Below are positions 33,501 through 43,967 of a DNA stretch of 64,000 nt, one piece after another. Source of the stretch: Pseudomicrostroma phylloplanum (taxonomy: Eukaryota; Basidiomycota; Exobasidiomycetes; Microstromatales). The notes under the pieces were generated by a model. The model saw only the letters and a list, made by a program, of their open reading frames with translations, ran no database searches and was not told where the DNA came from. The stretch covers positions 186,001 through 250,000 of the forward strand of contig BCHS01000002.1 in NCBI GenBank assembly GCA_039545275.1. Reading direction: 5' to 3'. Within the stretch, counting starts at the first letter, position 1. Every line of letters starts with the position of its first letter. Position numbers and translations under genes: made by a program.

Positions 33501-33787
33501 CGCGGACCGCCCTGAGTCGCATCAAGGCCAATCCGCTCAGCTTCAGGCACGCCTCGATCGACTTGACCGGGACGGGGCTTGCGACGCCTCCGTCTGGGCT
33601 CCTCGCGGGGAGCAGTCTGCTTATGAGATGGGCTGCGATGAAGAGGAGGAGGAGGAGGAGCCGCTGCCTGAGCGCTATTGCTGTTGTTGCTGCTACTGGC
33701 AGGCTCGCCTTGCTGTGAGAGGGTGGCAGTGGTATCGCTCGGTGGAGCAGCAGCTGCTGAGCTTGGTCCGGGTTGCTCGGATGCCAT
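24582..33787 (-). CDS. SLC4/Bor1-type anion transporter with a giant repetitive tail
   Basis: Five exons (33787-33228, 33116-32954, 32389-32298, 32185-32081 and 31992-24582) give 2776 residues. After a disordered N-terminus of about 130 residues comes a full SLC4 domain at about 150-670: FRGMYYDLRRRAPYYLSDW, AYVLDMYHRTNGAYGVNEV, PLTFVGVTGLINL, a long-loop region with AGFHFLAAIFNLSDF, then GALTLATMTRPFLVALG and the last helices ending FRYWVVPKWFSPLEL. This is the fungal Bor1 (borate efflux) and animal bicarbonate-exchanger fold. The same frame continues without a stop for about 2,000 residues: a Ser/Thr-rich region (about 940-1100), four 43-residue repeats (about 1390-1750), an Ala/Glu/Lys coiled coil (about 1820-2350) and a Pro/Ala/Lys-rich end. 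Usual Bor1 proteins have about 550-750 residues. The junction of exons 3 and 4 has two possible acceptors three bases apart; I chose the CAG at 32186. Confidence 0.88.
25850..27450 (-). repeat. Ala/Glu/Lys coiled-coil repeat region of the Bor1-like tail
   Basis: About 530 residues consist of repeating blocks such as KEEADAALQKA followed by AEAAAAAALAAAA, with runs of Glu, Lys, Arg and Gln. The heptad-like pattern predicts a long coiled coil. Related DNA blocks recur at about 110-200 bp, for example the stretches encoding QEADAALQKA near 26590-26650, 26890-26920 and 27080-27120. Confidence 0.8.
27655..28935 (-). repeat. Four near-identical coding cassettes plus one degenerate copy in the Bor1-like tail
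   Basis: The DNA encoding KRNFSAPDHKETKEEK is found four times, with the AAGTTTCGC/AAGTTGCGC anchor at 27781, 27973, 28342 and 28717 on the + strand. Spacings are 192, 369 and 375 bp, all multiples of three. Each copy continues into a conserved RVLREVAESNQRLAADAT stretch and AVRLADQ. The linkers between the longer copies also repeat (SHHTGT, SREGAQ, VPVPVGHH). A fifth, degenerate copy near 28860-28935 lacks the KRNFSAPDH part. Confidence 0.92.
29600..30100 (-). repeat. Ser/Thr/Gln/Tyr-rich short repeats in the Bor1-like tail
   Basis: About 165 residues are built from loosely repeated units of the form APST-x-QYG or PSTAQ-x-T (for example APSTAQYGAPS). The region is mucin-like in composition but follows the transporter domain in the predicted cytoplasmic tail. 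It is probably disordered and a likely target for phosphorylation. Confidence 0.75.
32390..32953 (-). other. Large intron 2 of the Bor1-like gene
   Basis: This intron is 564 nt (GTGAGT donor, GACAG acceptor), while the other introns of the gene are 88-112 nt. The flanking exons join GVTGLINL to VNYTQYDIV as in other SLC4 proteins, so no exon is missing inside. The + strand of the intron has open frames, but their sequence is low complexity. Confidence 0.7.
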
Positions 33788-34476
33788 GCTGGTAGGGTAT
33801 GTATAGAAGAGGAGGAGAAGGAGAAGGCAGAGTGGCAGAGTGACCTTCTAGCACCAAACGCAGGAGGTTCGTCGCAAGTCTCGGGAAGTCTAGAGAAGCA
33901 ACGACTCTAATACAGTGGAGATGAGACCAATGTCAGGAGGGAAAGCGCTCCGGCGACGAGGGGTAATGGTCAGAACGTGCTGCTGATCAAAATGCGGGGT
34001 AACTCCTCAGAAATGTAGACTAAGGGCCCAAAATCAGCCTCGATGGGCCAAGGGGCAGCGGAAAAAGACTCTCAGTCCGCACAATCGCACATCTCAGGCG
34101 CAGGCGCAGGCGGACCCTCGATTTTCGGAGAAAAGAGCCAAGCCCAAGGCTCTGCCTCTTCCCCTTCTCTTCCTCACACTTGTCAAATAACATTTCTACT
34201 CAGCAACAGTAGAGAGAGAAAGAAATGCTATTTAACAAGTGAGAGAAAGAAGACGTCCAGATCACAAAGACAAAGTTGATGCCGAGGAGAATGTGAAGGG
34301 TGGTGAATCCGAAAGGGGGGACCTCGAGCGTGCCAGACGCCCGGAAGCCATCAGTCAGTGTCCGAAAGCACGCGTCAGATGGGAGAGATCGTCCAGGTAT
34401 CCACTGCTGCTTTCCAGACTCCCAAATGAGCGACAGGGGAGTGGGAACTTTTGCCGTGCCTCACCTGCAGCAGCAA
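33788..34476. promoter_or_regulatory. Promoter region of the Bor1-like gene
   Basis: A 689-bp gap upstream of the transporter start and downstream of the next minus-strand gene. It includes an AT-richer part at about 34170-34270. No conserved gene or named element is visible. Confidence 0.4.
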
Positions 34477-36420
34477 CTAAGGAAGCAGCGTCGACTTCCT
34501 CCGGCCAGCTCCCTCCCTCATACGTCGAATATCAGTGGCAGTAAGCTCCCGACGTGGTGGGCGGCGCTGCTCGCCGCCAGACGTACCCTGCGTTTGAACC
34601 TCAAGTACAAGCGGCGCTGCCCCGGGGGTTTCTGGCGAGATGGTGAGGAAACCGGCGGAGGAGTGGGACCTGTGGGAGCGAGGTTGCGCATCTTGCTCTT
34701 GATAGGCTTCGCGAGGAGCGATGAGACCAAGGGAGGACTGTGCTCGGGACGGTGGGGGCTTCCTGACTACTCGACCGGGCAGGTCCGCCTCTTCGAAGAT
34801 GTGAGCGCTGCTGAGCGAGGGGACACTCTTTCGCCATTCGCCAGCCCGCTCGATCGCCTCGCCCCTCCTTGGGGGACGATTGTACGCATCGAGCTGGGCA
34901 GAGATGGATGTGCTGGAACGCTGAAGTACAGGCTTCTTTTCTTGGCCTCCCTCCGACTTGTCCTCCCCCGGCTGAGCAGCAGGAGAAAGACCGCTTTTGC
35001 TCCTGCTCCGAATCGAATACCGGAAGCTCTGCCCTCGACCTTTGGTGCCATTGGTTTCAGTGGCGGGCTGTGTATCACGGGTACGTCTCTCACGCAATTT
35101 GACTTCTTGCGCTTGGCGCTCTTCTGCTTGCCTCCGCCGCCATTGCTCTTTGGCAGTGGTCAGTGCCTGAGCCTCAGCGAGCTTCGTGGTGGTAGGTCGC
35201 TGCAGCTGCAGCAATTTGGCTAGGTGTCGCTCCTGAAGCTCAGATAAAGTCATTTCGCTCATCCGAACATTTGCAGCATTGTCTCGTGCAGCAGAAAGTG
35301 CTTTGGTATTCATTCGCCCAAGGGAAGCTCGATAGCGCTGCGCCTTCTCCTCCTCGCTCACGACGATCCTGCGTTGCTCATTGCCTTTGCCCGCCTGAAG
35401 CGACGATGGCTGTTCGTGGAACGTCTTGGGTCGAGCTGCTGCTGTTGTCGAGGTCTTGCGGTGTGCAGAAGGGCGGGGAGTACCACCTGAGTTTGCAGAT
35501 GCCCTTTTACCCTCCACCAGGAGAGTAGATGCACCTAGCGATCGCGAACGGCGTCTGACAAGCTCAGCCGGCATTGAGGAAGCAGCTGCCTCGAGCTCAG
35601 GTGAGAGGCTCAGCTGAGGCGCGGTGGAAGAGGCGATGCCTCTCGCATGGTATGGCTGCATAGGCTGAGGAGCATCCTCTGCAAAAAGATCCGCCACGCT
35701 CTTCCTTCGAGGTCTCTTTACAGAGACTGTGCGTGCGGTGCTCAGCCAGGGTGTGCTTTCGAGTGTCGGTGGTGCTGCGTCTGCTGACTTCTCGCTTAAG
35801 AGCGAAGATGAAGTAGCCCCTGTCCGGAGGTCACTGATCGTCTTGCGGATCTGCTGGATCTCCCGGAGCAGCGCTTCCTTCTCTTCTAGCACCTTGAGTG
35901 CAGTTGTGTCTTCGAGCTCAGATTTTCTGTCCTCTTGACCGGAGGTAGAGAAGCCAGCTCGTGTCTCAGCCCGGGCAGGCGGCGCACCAGTCTCCAGAGA
36001 CTGAGCCGGGGTAGTCTCTTCGAGAGGTGCTAGGAGACCTATATCCTCATGATCGATGGCAGACAGTGTGATTTGGGGAACAGAGTCTAAGCTCTTCTGC
36101 TGTACGTATGGACCACTCAAGGAAGACGTCCCAAGGCCCTCCTTGCAAAGCTCCTCTCGCTGAGCTCCTCCCTCCCACAAAGTCCTCTCGCTCTCCGCAC
36201 CAGGCAGCTCCGTCTCCCTAAAGGACAACGCCGGTGACGACCCCGTCCTGCACGAAGTCTTGACATACCCCTGCCCCAGCTCCCAGCTCTCCAGGTCAGC
36301 AGTGGCGGTCTGGATCACTCTACGTTCGGCCTTGCGGGCTTGACGGAGCAGACGGGCATCGCTGCTTGCGTCGTGGTCTTTGCGGAGGGACTTGAACCTG
36401 GTGCGGAGTGAGGTGAGCAT
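34477..36420 (-). CDS. Hypothetical disordered protein with coiled-coil segments
   Basis: A single open frame encodes 647 residues from MLTSLRTRFKSLRKDHDASSD. I do not recognise the family. The N-terminus is basic and helical (LLRQARKAERRVIQTATADLESW). A short coiled coil (EEKEALLREIQQIRKTISDLR) lies near residue 190. Charged helices follow further on (LQERHLAKLLQLQ; EQWRRRQAEERQAQEVKLRERR). Short basic motifs such as KRPRRKSVADLF and VRRRSRSLGA look like phosphorylation or nuclear-import sites. The protein ends ATDIRRMREGAGRRKSTLLP. The frame is open a further 107 codons upstream. I chose the ATG at 36420 because the sequence before it looks like leader. It may be a cytoskeletal or signalling adaptor, but nothing proves this. 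Confidence 0.6.
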   Translation of the reverse strand: MLTSLRTRFKSLRKDHDASSDARLLRQARKAERRVIQTATADLESWELGQGYVKTSCRTGSSPALSFRETELPGAESERTLWEGGAQREELCKEGLGTSSLSGPYVQQKSLDSVPQITLSAIDHEDIGLLAPLEETTPAQSLETGAPPARAETRAGFSTSGQEDRKSELEDTTALKVLEEKEALLREIQQIRKTISDLRTGATSSSLLSEKSADAAPPTLESTPWLSTARTVSVKRPRRKSVADLFAEDAPQPMQPYHARGIASSTAPQLSLSPELEAAASSMPAELVRRRSRSLGASTLLVEGKRASANSGGTPRPSAHRKTSTTAAARPKTFHEQPSSLQAGKGNEQRRIVVSEEEKAQRYRASLGRMNTKALSAARDNAANVRMSEMTLSELQERHLAKLLQLQRPTTTKLAEAQALTTAKEQWRRRQAEERQAQEVKLRERRTRDTQPATETNGTKGRGQSFRYSIRSRSKSGLSPAAQPGEDKSEGGQEKKPVLQRSSTSISAQLDAYNRPPRRGEAIERAGEWRKSVPSLSSAHIFEEADLPGRVVRKPPPSRAQSSLGLIAPREAYQEQDAQPRSHRSHSSAGFLTISPETPGAAPLVLEVQTQGTSGGEQRRPPRRELTATDIRRMREGAGRRKSTLLP

Positions 36421-37213
36421 TCGTGGCCGACCTTGATGGGACTGATTTGAGTTGCGCTGTGAGTTGTGGGAGCTGAGAAGAATACGATGGTGTACCGAGG
36501 TGAGGTGAGGTGAGGTTTCGGCGAGGGCAGGAAGCGGGCTTCCGGCGACTGAGGCCAGCTCAGTAGAGAACGAAGGTGTCCAGCTTGCGACTTGTGTACA
36601 ACCACCAGAGAAAGGGAGAGAGGGAGAGGAGAATGGGAAGATGGAACGAAAGGACCCAGGTAGAAGAAGTAGAAGTAGCGCAACGAGGGACGTTGGAAAG
36701 ATGGACAAACTCAAACTCCATCCTTCGGCGAAAGAACTCAAAATGTACGTGTGCGTGCAGGGGCCACATCACTTTTCCCCTCCCCCTCGCGCTCGACTCA
36801 GGCAATTCAATCAAGGCAGGCCGTCACACTGGTGATGCAAGCAGTCAAGGTAGGATATATCGCAGGTGACACTGGGAGACTACAGGGGTGCGAGGGGCGT
36901 ACACATCACAGGGAGAGACAAGTCCAAAAGTGGCGCAAGGAAAGCGAGGGAAGAGAAGAGCAGGAGGAGCAAGCGGGTAACGGACGAAACAGGATAGAGC
37001 TCAAGGAGGCCAGCCTCAGTTGAGTCTCCATCGGGAGGGGTAGGGTAAAGTAGGGGAAAAGTAAGGCTCGGAAAGACCCGCATGGAGACGGGCACGGGTA
37101 GAGGTAGGTCCTGAAAAGACATGTACAGGTAATCTCACGCCGAGCAATTGCAGCGTGGGAGATGGTGACGATGTTGAGAATCCAGAGGTTGCTTCGGGTA
37201 TGTTGCAGGGTAT
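36421..37213. promoter_or_regulatory. Gap between the hypothetical gene and the zinc-finger gene
   Basis: This 793-bp gap lies upstream of the hypothetical gene and downstream of the zinc-finger gene. It has purine-rich tracts (for example around 36600-36660 and 36920-36990) and a short repeated GAGGTGAGGTGAGGT block at about 36497-36512. No gene is recognised. Confidence 0.4.
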
Positions 37214-39536
37214 TTACCAATTCTCTCGAGGCCTCTTCCCATTGCCCAGTAGTGTACTTGAAGACGGCATTCCCTGCGAGAGGGAATTGCCATACCTTTG
37301 AGCCATCGCGTCAGGCGCAAAGGAGCTAGTGCCACCCGCATTGTGGTATCTTGCATCAGGACCAACTTGGCCAGACGCCTCACCGTCTGCGCCTGAAGAT
37401 CCGCTAAAGGACATCGGCGCCAGACCCGCCATACCGCTTGGCTGAGACGTCGTGTTGCTCATGCCTGATGCAGTGTTGGGGTCGAGCTCGCCAGCTTTGT
37501 CGCCGCATTCCTTCTCGACCCTCCAGTGCCGTCGCAATGCGTCGGAACGAGGGAAACCTCGACCACAGACTTCACAGATGTAAGGCCGATCGCCAGAGTG
37601 AACACGAGCGTGTCGCTCCAGATCATGCTTACGTGAAAAGGCACGAGGGCAGGAAGCGCAGGCAAAAGGCTTGAGCTGCGAGTGCGACCTCAGATGCGTC
37701 TTGAGATTGTAAGAGCGATGCTTGGCGAATGTCTTTGTGCAATGTGGAAAGGGGCACCGAGCGACTCCATCCTGCTCCAGTGACTGGTTCATGGTCTCGT
37801 TCAGCGCTTGCAGACAGTCCTGCTGGGCCTGTGTACCTGATTGACGAGTCGTCGCAGCCTCTGCCAAAGCCACAGCTCTCGGATTGGGAGGAGGAGCATC
37901 CGGATAGTCGTCCATCTCGTCATCAGTGCTGCCGTTGCCGCCGTTATTGACGTTCTTGCGTGGAGTGCGCCCTGATGCGCGGCCGTCGTTGCTGGATGAC
38001 GAGCCAGGCTGTGCTCGATTGTCCCTCGCCACGGATGTGCCTGGCAGACCAGAGATAGACGAAGGCACCAGAAGCGGACGATGACTCCTAGAGCTCGTTG
38101 GCAGCGCAATGTCCGCCTCAAATGAGTGTGCCGGTACTCTAGCAGGAGGCCCGTTCCTATTCACAGGCTGCAACACCCCGTCCGACCATTCCGTCTTGAA
38201 GTAGGCTGCTGCGTTCGAGGGTTGTTCGCTGATCCGGTCAATCGTTTGCGGCAGAGATGTGTCGTACCGCGAACCCATCATACTCGATGCCCCAGAGTCC
38301 GCGCGCATACGGTTGCTCGACGAAGGCATGTCGAAGATGGTTGCTTGCCCCTCCTGCAGAGGGATCTGCGAGGGTTGAGAGCGAGCCAAAACAGCAAAGT
38401 TGTGACCGGCGATCGGAGACGAGAAGTGAGGTAGAACGCTCGGGTATGCTGCAGTCGCAGAGTTGCCAGTGCGGATGCGCTTGGGGCTTGGAGGCCGGGC
38501 GAGATCGTCATTCGTCTGCTGTCTGGATGTTGATGGCGAGGCTTGGAGGCTCCCGCCCATTGGCAGGTTGTAATTGAGCTGATGCAGGTGCAGCGAAGCA
38601 GACCGTTGAGGGTACGTCGCAGTGCCAGTGTTGCCGAATGACCCAATGGGCTGCTGATACAGACTGCCATCGGATGATGCCTTGGGCAAGCTGGCATAGT
38701 AGCCGTCGTATGACTGATGGGAAGGCGGCAGGTGCCTCTGCTGTGTCACTTGACTGCCGTCGAATGCATGAGCGCTGTCGTATCCCGAAAGTTGAAGGAA
38801 GCCGTGTGCTGCAGAGGAGGCATCGTGGCTGGCAATAGATCCTTGATCGCCATATTGTACAGATGCAGAGGACGGGGATGAACGATCCCCCTCAGGATGA
38901 GAGAGAGTCTGACCAAGAGTGTCTGCTGTGACTGATCCGGAGTTGTTTGGGTTCCACGCAGCTCCATAGGGTACCGGTGCGAGTGGGAGCCCATATGCGT
39001 CCCCTGCACCGCCAACGAAGTCTAACCCGGCAAAGTCGTCAGGGAGTCCTTCCGCGAAGACATTCATGCGAGTATGGGCGGACTGCAGGGGGAAGATATG
39101 AGATGGACTCCATAGTCAGTCGTCATGTAGCAGAACGACTACTCTGGTCGATGTAACTCACGTATTGATACTGTGGGCCTTGCTCCAGGAGGGCCGCTGG
39201 TAGTTCAGGAAATTGGAACTCGCTCGAGACAGGCCCCTCGTCTGCCCCAGCGCCCGTTGCAGATGTGACATCCGAGACCGAGACAAGCCCACTACCATTT
39301 CCGCTGCTGAGTAGGGCCTGTGTATCCTGCAAGCTGTCACCGAAGTTCGTTGTAAGCGATGAGGTGGAATTCAAGCGTTGATCTAGGTAAAGAGAGGATC
39401 CAGCGAGGAAAGATGAATAGTCGGGTATGTTTGCTGATCGGTCGCCATTGTCTGTGCTGCTATTGTCGATGTCATCGTTGAATCTTCTCATGAAGGCGAA
39501 GTCTGTCGTCCTTGGACGACTGGCGACATCCGCCAT
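37214..39536 (-). CDS. C2H2 zinc-finger transcription factor, Crz1-like finger array
   Basis: Two exons, 39536-39162 and 39082-37214 (79-nt intron, phase 0), give 747 residues. Three C2H2 fingers lie at about residues 565-655: CPFPHCTKTFAKHRSYNLKTH, then CASCPRAFSRKHDLERHARVH, then CEVCGRGFPRSDALRRHWR with a terminal Cys. The spacing and the NLKTHLRSH, RKHDLERH and RSDALRRH helices resemble Crz1-type calcineurin-responsive factors. The long N-terminal part is Ser/Gln/Tyr-rich and probably an activation domain. A short acidic stretch (STDDEMDDYPDAPPP) lies before the fingers. The C-terminus ends KRPRENW at a TAA that overlaps a possible GTAAAT donor, so a further 3' exon cannot be excluded. 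Target genes are unknown. Confidence 0.82.
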
Positions 39537-41656
39537 AAGGGAGCTGTCGGGTGTACGTCAGCAGAGCTGCGAAGAGGGGAGATGCAGGAATCAGTACTCT
39601 GCTACGCTCTGATGATCGCAGAAATTGTCGAGGCTGTCCGAAGACCAATTACTCACCGAAGCTTGAAACTTCTTGCCCTGGCCTGCCAGTAGCTGACGAG
39701 TAATGATCGCAGAGAGAAGATGAAGAAGGCACGTCTAGGGCGAGCGAACCCCGCGTTTCACCAGGATGACAGGAGAGCACAAGGGAGCGCAACGACGGTC
39801 AGAAGTGTTGGAAGTGCGGAGCTTCGCTTCTTCGAGTTTTGGGAGAGAGCTTCTTGAGGTATAGTATAGGTAATGTACGGAAGTCGCTTTCGGGCTGGCT
39901 GTTGCTCCTTCGACTGCTGTTTTCGCCTGTGGATTTGCTAGCTGAGGCCAGGACGTGTTTCCGGAATGAGAGACGAGTGGGGTATGGCAGTCGTGAGAGG
40001 TGCGCCAAAGGAGAGTTGGCAGAGGAAGAGATAGTGCGACTGGGAGAGGAGGGCGGGTCGCCGAGGCCAGGAAGGACAGACTGCCCTTATATCCCTTCTG
40101 AGACCTGGCAGTGAAAAGCGCCCAGCTGGTCGGCTGCAGTATGCCCGATAAGCCTGACTTCAGGGACCTATAGGTCCTGGGGGTGACACGGATGATTGCA
40201 AATCTCAACTGCGTTGCTCTTTGCTGCCACTAGATGACTCCTGCTGCTGTCTCCCGCGGCCTGACTGCAGCAACGCGGTATGCTGCTTCCTTTGCCTCTA
40301 GCCCTACTCGCTGCTGAATCGCAGCTACCTTTGCGGCCCAGACTGTAGAAGAAGGGACGGGATTGAGCACCTCGAGCTCGGGGCCTTTGTCGAAGCGGGC
40401 GGATAGATATGAAAAAGACTCAGCCGTGCCTGAACTGCCCGTAGTGAACTAAGTCTGTCCGGGGGTGGCAAGCCGAATCCTATTCCCCGTTCCTTGTCGA
40501 TGCTGCTGCGCTGAGTGGTTGTGGGTATCGCGTTGCTGTCTAGCTGAGCCAGATTTAATTGCTTGGGCCCACTATGTACCTTGTAGCAAAGAGGACGCCC
40601 TGCCAAGCGAAAGGGCCCGTAAGCGGATGTAAATGTGGGGGAGATGAGGATGTAAATGAGCGAACGGGAGATGGTAGGCGGCGGCGGCGAGCAACCCGAG
40701 ATGCCGCGGGTGGATTTGATGTGACGCGAGGTGTGATAGGTGGGCAAAGAGCAGGGACACCTAGACATCAAATGTGATGAAAAGAGAAATGTAGACAAGA
40801 AGGGGGAGCAGCTTGAATGGCCACCACTTGGATGATGCTGATAATAATGATGGTAGCTGGTCTGTTCGGCAACCTGGATCCTGCACACTCGCTCCTCGTT
40901 GCCCGTCTTACCTCTTGTCTCGCGTAGACTGGCCCCTCTCCGCTTCTCCCCGCCTCGCAGCCGACCTTGTTCGCCTAGACCCTCGCCTTGCCTTTGACCT
41001 TTGCGCGCCTATACTGCCCTCCACGCCCTGTCCACCTGGCCCCCCACTGGTCCAGTCCCCCCACCTCGACTTCCCCACGGCTTTCTAGGTTACATCGGGG
41101 CGCCAAAGCGGAGCTGCGAGCAGGAGAACACCGAAGCCGTCGTAGCGGCAGGTGGGTGGGCGTAATTTGTGTTTGTATTCCCGATTAGGACCAGTAAGGG
41201 CGGGCAAGCGACCAGTCAGTCATGTCTGCTCTTCTCTTGCCTTTGCCCTTTCCTCGCTTCAGCAGCAGCAGGTGGGCGCATCCCTCTCCCAACGGCCCGG
41301 CGCCGATTTGCTTGTCAAGCGACAGACGCATCCCACGCACGCCCAGCCAGGAAAATTGCTGACAAGGGGTGGCGCTCTGAGTCCACAGCCACACACAATC
41401 TCACTCTCCCTCTCTCGGCCCCGCACCCCGGCGATCGCGTCCGCCCTGCGTGCATTTCTCGCGCCGCTTGGAAAACACACATATGGAGATGTTCCATCGA
41501 ATTGTGACCAGTCTCACCAGGGCAAAGATCAGACCCAGATACGCCTCCGCCGCGGGACACAACTGTCACACTTCATTTGGCAGGGTGAGGGTGAGCGAGT
41601 AGAATTTACCACAGTCATTGTATAGATTATACTGCACGCTGTCGATCTGTCACCCT
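39537..41656. promoter_or_regulatory. 2.1-kb gap upstream of the zinc-finger gene
   Basis: This is the longest gene-free stretch in the window. It must contain the promoter and leader of the zinc-finger gene and the 3' end of the invertase gene. The longest frames here (for example 187 codons at 40325-40888 on the minus strand) are low complexity with no domain. No tRNA, repeat array or mobile element is visible. A long leader with upstream ORFs is common for fungal regulators and is the simplest reading. Confidence 0.4.
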
Positions 41657-43582
41657 TCAGCATCCCTCCAACCAACCGCTCTTCAGTGCTAGCACACGCA
41701 ACTCATCGATGTGTACGCTACCATCGCCCAGAACCACGTCCAAGGCATCGGGAAGGGCTTCCTGATCCCAAAACGTAAGCGCAGCAGCGGACTGAATTCC
41801 CTCGTTGACAAAGACTTCTACCAGAGAGCGGTCTATGATCAGTCGCAGGTCCCACAATTGGTCGGCAGTCGCCGTGTCGTTGGACGAGTATCGAGGCTGG
41901 ACGTAGCTGCTGAAGCGGTCCGTGTAAAAGAGGCTGTCGTCCGCCCATGAGCCGCCGACCCTGCGACGGTCGATGTACACGCCTCCCTGGGATCCGGCCA
42001 CCAGGCCCACCCGCAAGTACTGATCTGTGCGACTGCCATTAGCGGAGGCGTAGATGCGCAGCTCTGCGAAAGAGGAGGTCGTCGCATTGCTAGCAGCATC
42101 AGCGCCGATGGAGAAGCTGGCAGAGATGTCGTAGGCTCCTACAGCGTTCTGCAGCTGGATCGTCTGAGCGCCAACAGCTGATGATGTACTGTTGGTAGCA
42201 GAAGACGTAGTATTTGCGCTCGAGCCCTTGCTGAAGACCTCCGACTTCACGATTTCAGTGGTGTTGACGGGCATCATGGCCAGCTGGTAGTCGGAGAACA
42301 GAGGATTCAGAGCGGCGTAGCGAAGGGTGACCTCGCGAGGGACCGACATGCTCGACCTCCACCCTTCTGAGGCCGTGGGCGCGCTGTCCGCGTATTGCCA
42401 ATTCGAAGCCTGCAAGGTAAGGAAAGGAGGCAACGTCAGTCTTCCGCTGAAGCGAGGGACCGCATGTACGGATCGACTCACCCAGCCGATGATCACGGTC
42501 TTGTTGTTCTGCACATTGCTCCAGGTCTGAGCTGCGTACCAGTCCTTGCCAAAGTCAGCCAAACGGGCAGCCCTATCCTTGGGCTCGAAGGCCGTGCCAT
42601 TCCAATCACCGATGAAGTACTGGCTACCAGAACCCCCGGGCGGCCATCCAGGATTGATGGAGACAAGGAGGATCCAGGTCATCTGTCCGTCCTGGGGTCC
42701 TCCAACCATCGTAACGGGAAAGAGATCGGGACACTCGTACTGATAACCCAAGATGCCACCCATGGTAAATCTGCTGGCCTCGGTCCAGGTCTTGAGGTCT
42801 GGCGAGGTGTAGAAGCCCACTTGGTACTGCTGAGCGTGGGAGACAGCCATCACCCATTGCGAGCGTGCAGTATCCCAGAAGACCTTGGGATCGCGGAACT
42901 GCGTCTGGAAGTCTCCCGAGTCGGTGAGAACAGGGTTGCCCTCGTACTTCGTATAGGTGTATCCCCCGTCCAAGGAGTAGGCGATATTCTGCGTCTGCTC
43001 CTCTGCCGTATTCAGAGTGTAGATGGCAATGATGCGATTCTCGGCAGCGGTAGACTCGTTGAAGAAGCCACTGGTGTTGTTTGCATCGATGACGGCTGAT
43101 CCACTGAAGATGCCCTCCGAAGAGTTCTTGGGCGAAATGGCGGGCAGGTGGTTCTGCCATTCGTAGGAAGAGAAGCTCTTCGTAGTAGCGTGGCCCCAGT
43201 GCTGATTGCCTGCTACGAGGCCAGTAGGGTTGTACTGATAGTACAGATGAATAGTGCGGTTTCCAGAAGGCCCGGAGATGACCAGACCATTGGGATCGTT
43301 CATAAAACCCTGGCTGGGACTGTAGTGGATCTGTAGACGACAGCGGAACAGCAAGTCAGCCTACACAGTCACGCCTGATCGCTCCGAACGCTGCGAGCTC
43401 ACCTGATTTCGGTAAGCTCCATCATACGAGACGGGAGTAGTGCCGTTGCTAGAAGCAATGGTGCAGCTGTCGGAGGTAGCGCGGGGAGCCAGTAGAGCTG
43501 GGTACTCTTCGAGGGGCAGGATGGAGGCCAGGGCGCAAGTCATAATCGATGACAGGCCGAGCAAGGGCAGCAACAGGCGCAT
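41657..43582 (-). CDS. Secreted GH32 invertase (beta-fructofuranosidase)
   Basis: The enzyme splits sucrose and related fructosides outside the cell. Three exons, 43582-43403, 43330-42482 and 42409-41657, give 593 residues. The N-terminus (MRLLLPLLGLSSIMTCALAS) is a signal peptide. Catalytic motifs are all present: SQGFMNDPNGL (nucleophile Asp), FRDPKVFW (transition-state stabilising Asp) and YECPDLFPV (acid/base Glu). The five-blade propeller part ends with the conserved SNWQYADSAPT and WRSSMSVPRE. The C-terminal beta-sandwich follows, with RSLVEVFVNEG. Many NxS/T sites suggest heavy N-glycosylation. The second intron is 72 nt, divisible by three and free of stop codons, but removing it gives the family sequence GWASNWQYA. 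Invertase versus an inulinase or fructosyltransferase cannot be settled. Confidence 0.94.
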
Positions 43583-43967
43583 GTCGCTTTAGCACTTGTT
43601 GGGTATAAAGTCGCGTCAAGAAGGAGGGACAGAGGTGGGGAAGAAGACGGAGTACAGGCGGCGGAAAAGTAGGAAATGTGAGGTTGGGACGTCACCCCCT
43701 CTCCCCACTGTGGAGATCGGTTCCGCTACTCTGGAGCCTTATTCCTCGTACCTACCGAGGGAGAAGCCAAGGGGATGCGGAGCGGCCCCTGTTCTTCTCC
43801 CCCCTCTGTGCGGGGACGCCCCCGCCCCACATGCAAAGTGCCGTCACCCTCGCCACAACTCTCCGGTCGCCCGCCCGCCCGAACAAAAATCTCTCCGAAA
43901 CTCGAAAGTCAGAGAGCTTAGAGCCGAAGGCTCTTACTGAGATCACCGATTTCATGCCTTGGCTGCA
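43583..43967. promoter_or_regulatory. Promoter region of the invertase gene
   Basis: This 385-bp gap precedes the invertase start and follows the WRAP73 stop. It is GC-rich with CCCC runs at 43690-43870, including CCCCTC and GGGGACGCCCCCGCCCCAC. Such runs could bind Mig1-type repressors (GC-box), but that is inference. Confidence 0.4.

Noticed and set aside
36497..36512. GAGGT short tandem repeat as a regulatory array
   Set aside because: Only about three copies in a purine-rich leader; no evidence that it is more than low complexity.
40325..40888. 187-codon minus-strand frame in the gap next to the invertase gene
   Set aside because: The product is Ser/His/Pro-rich with no domain and no supporting splice pattern.
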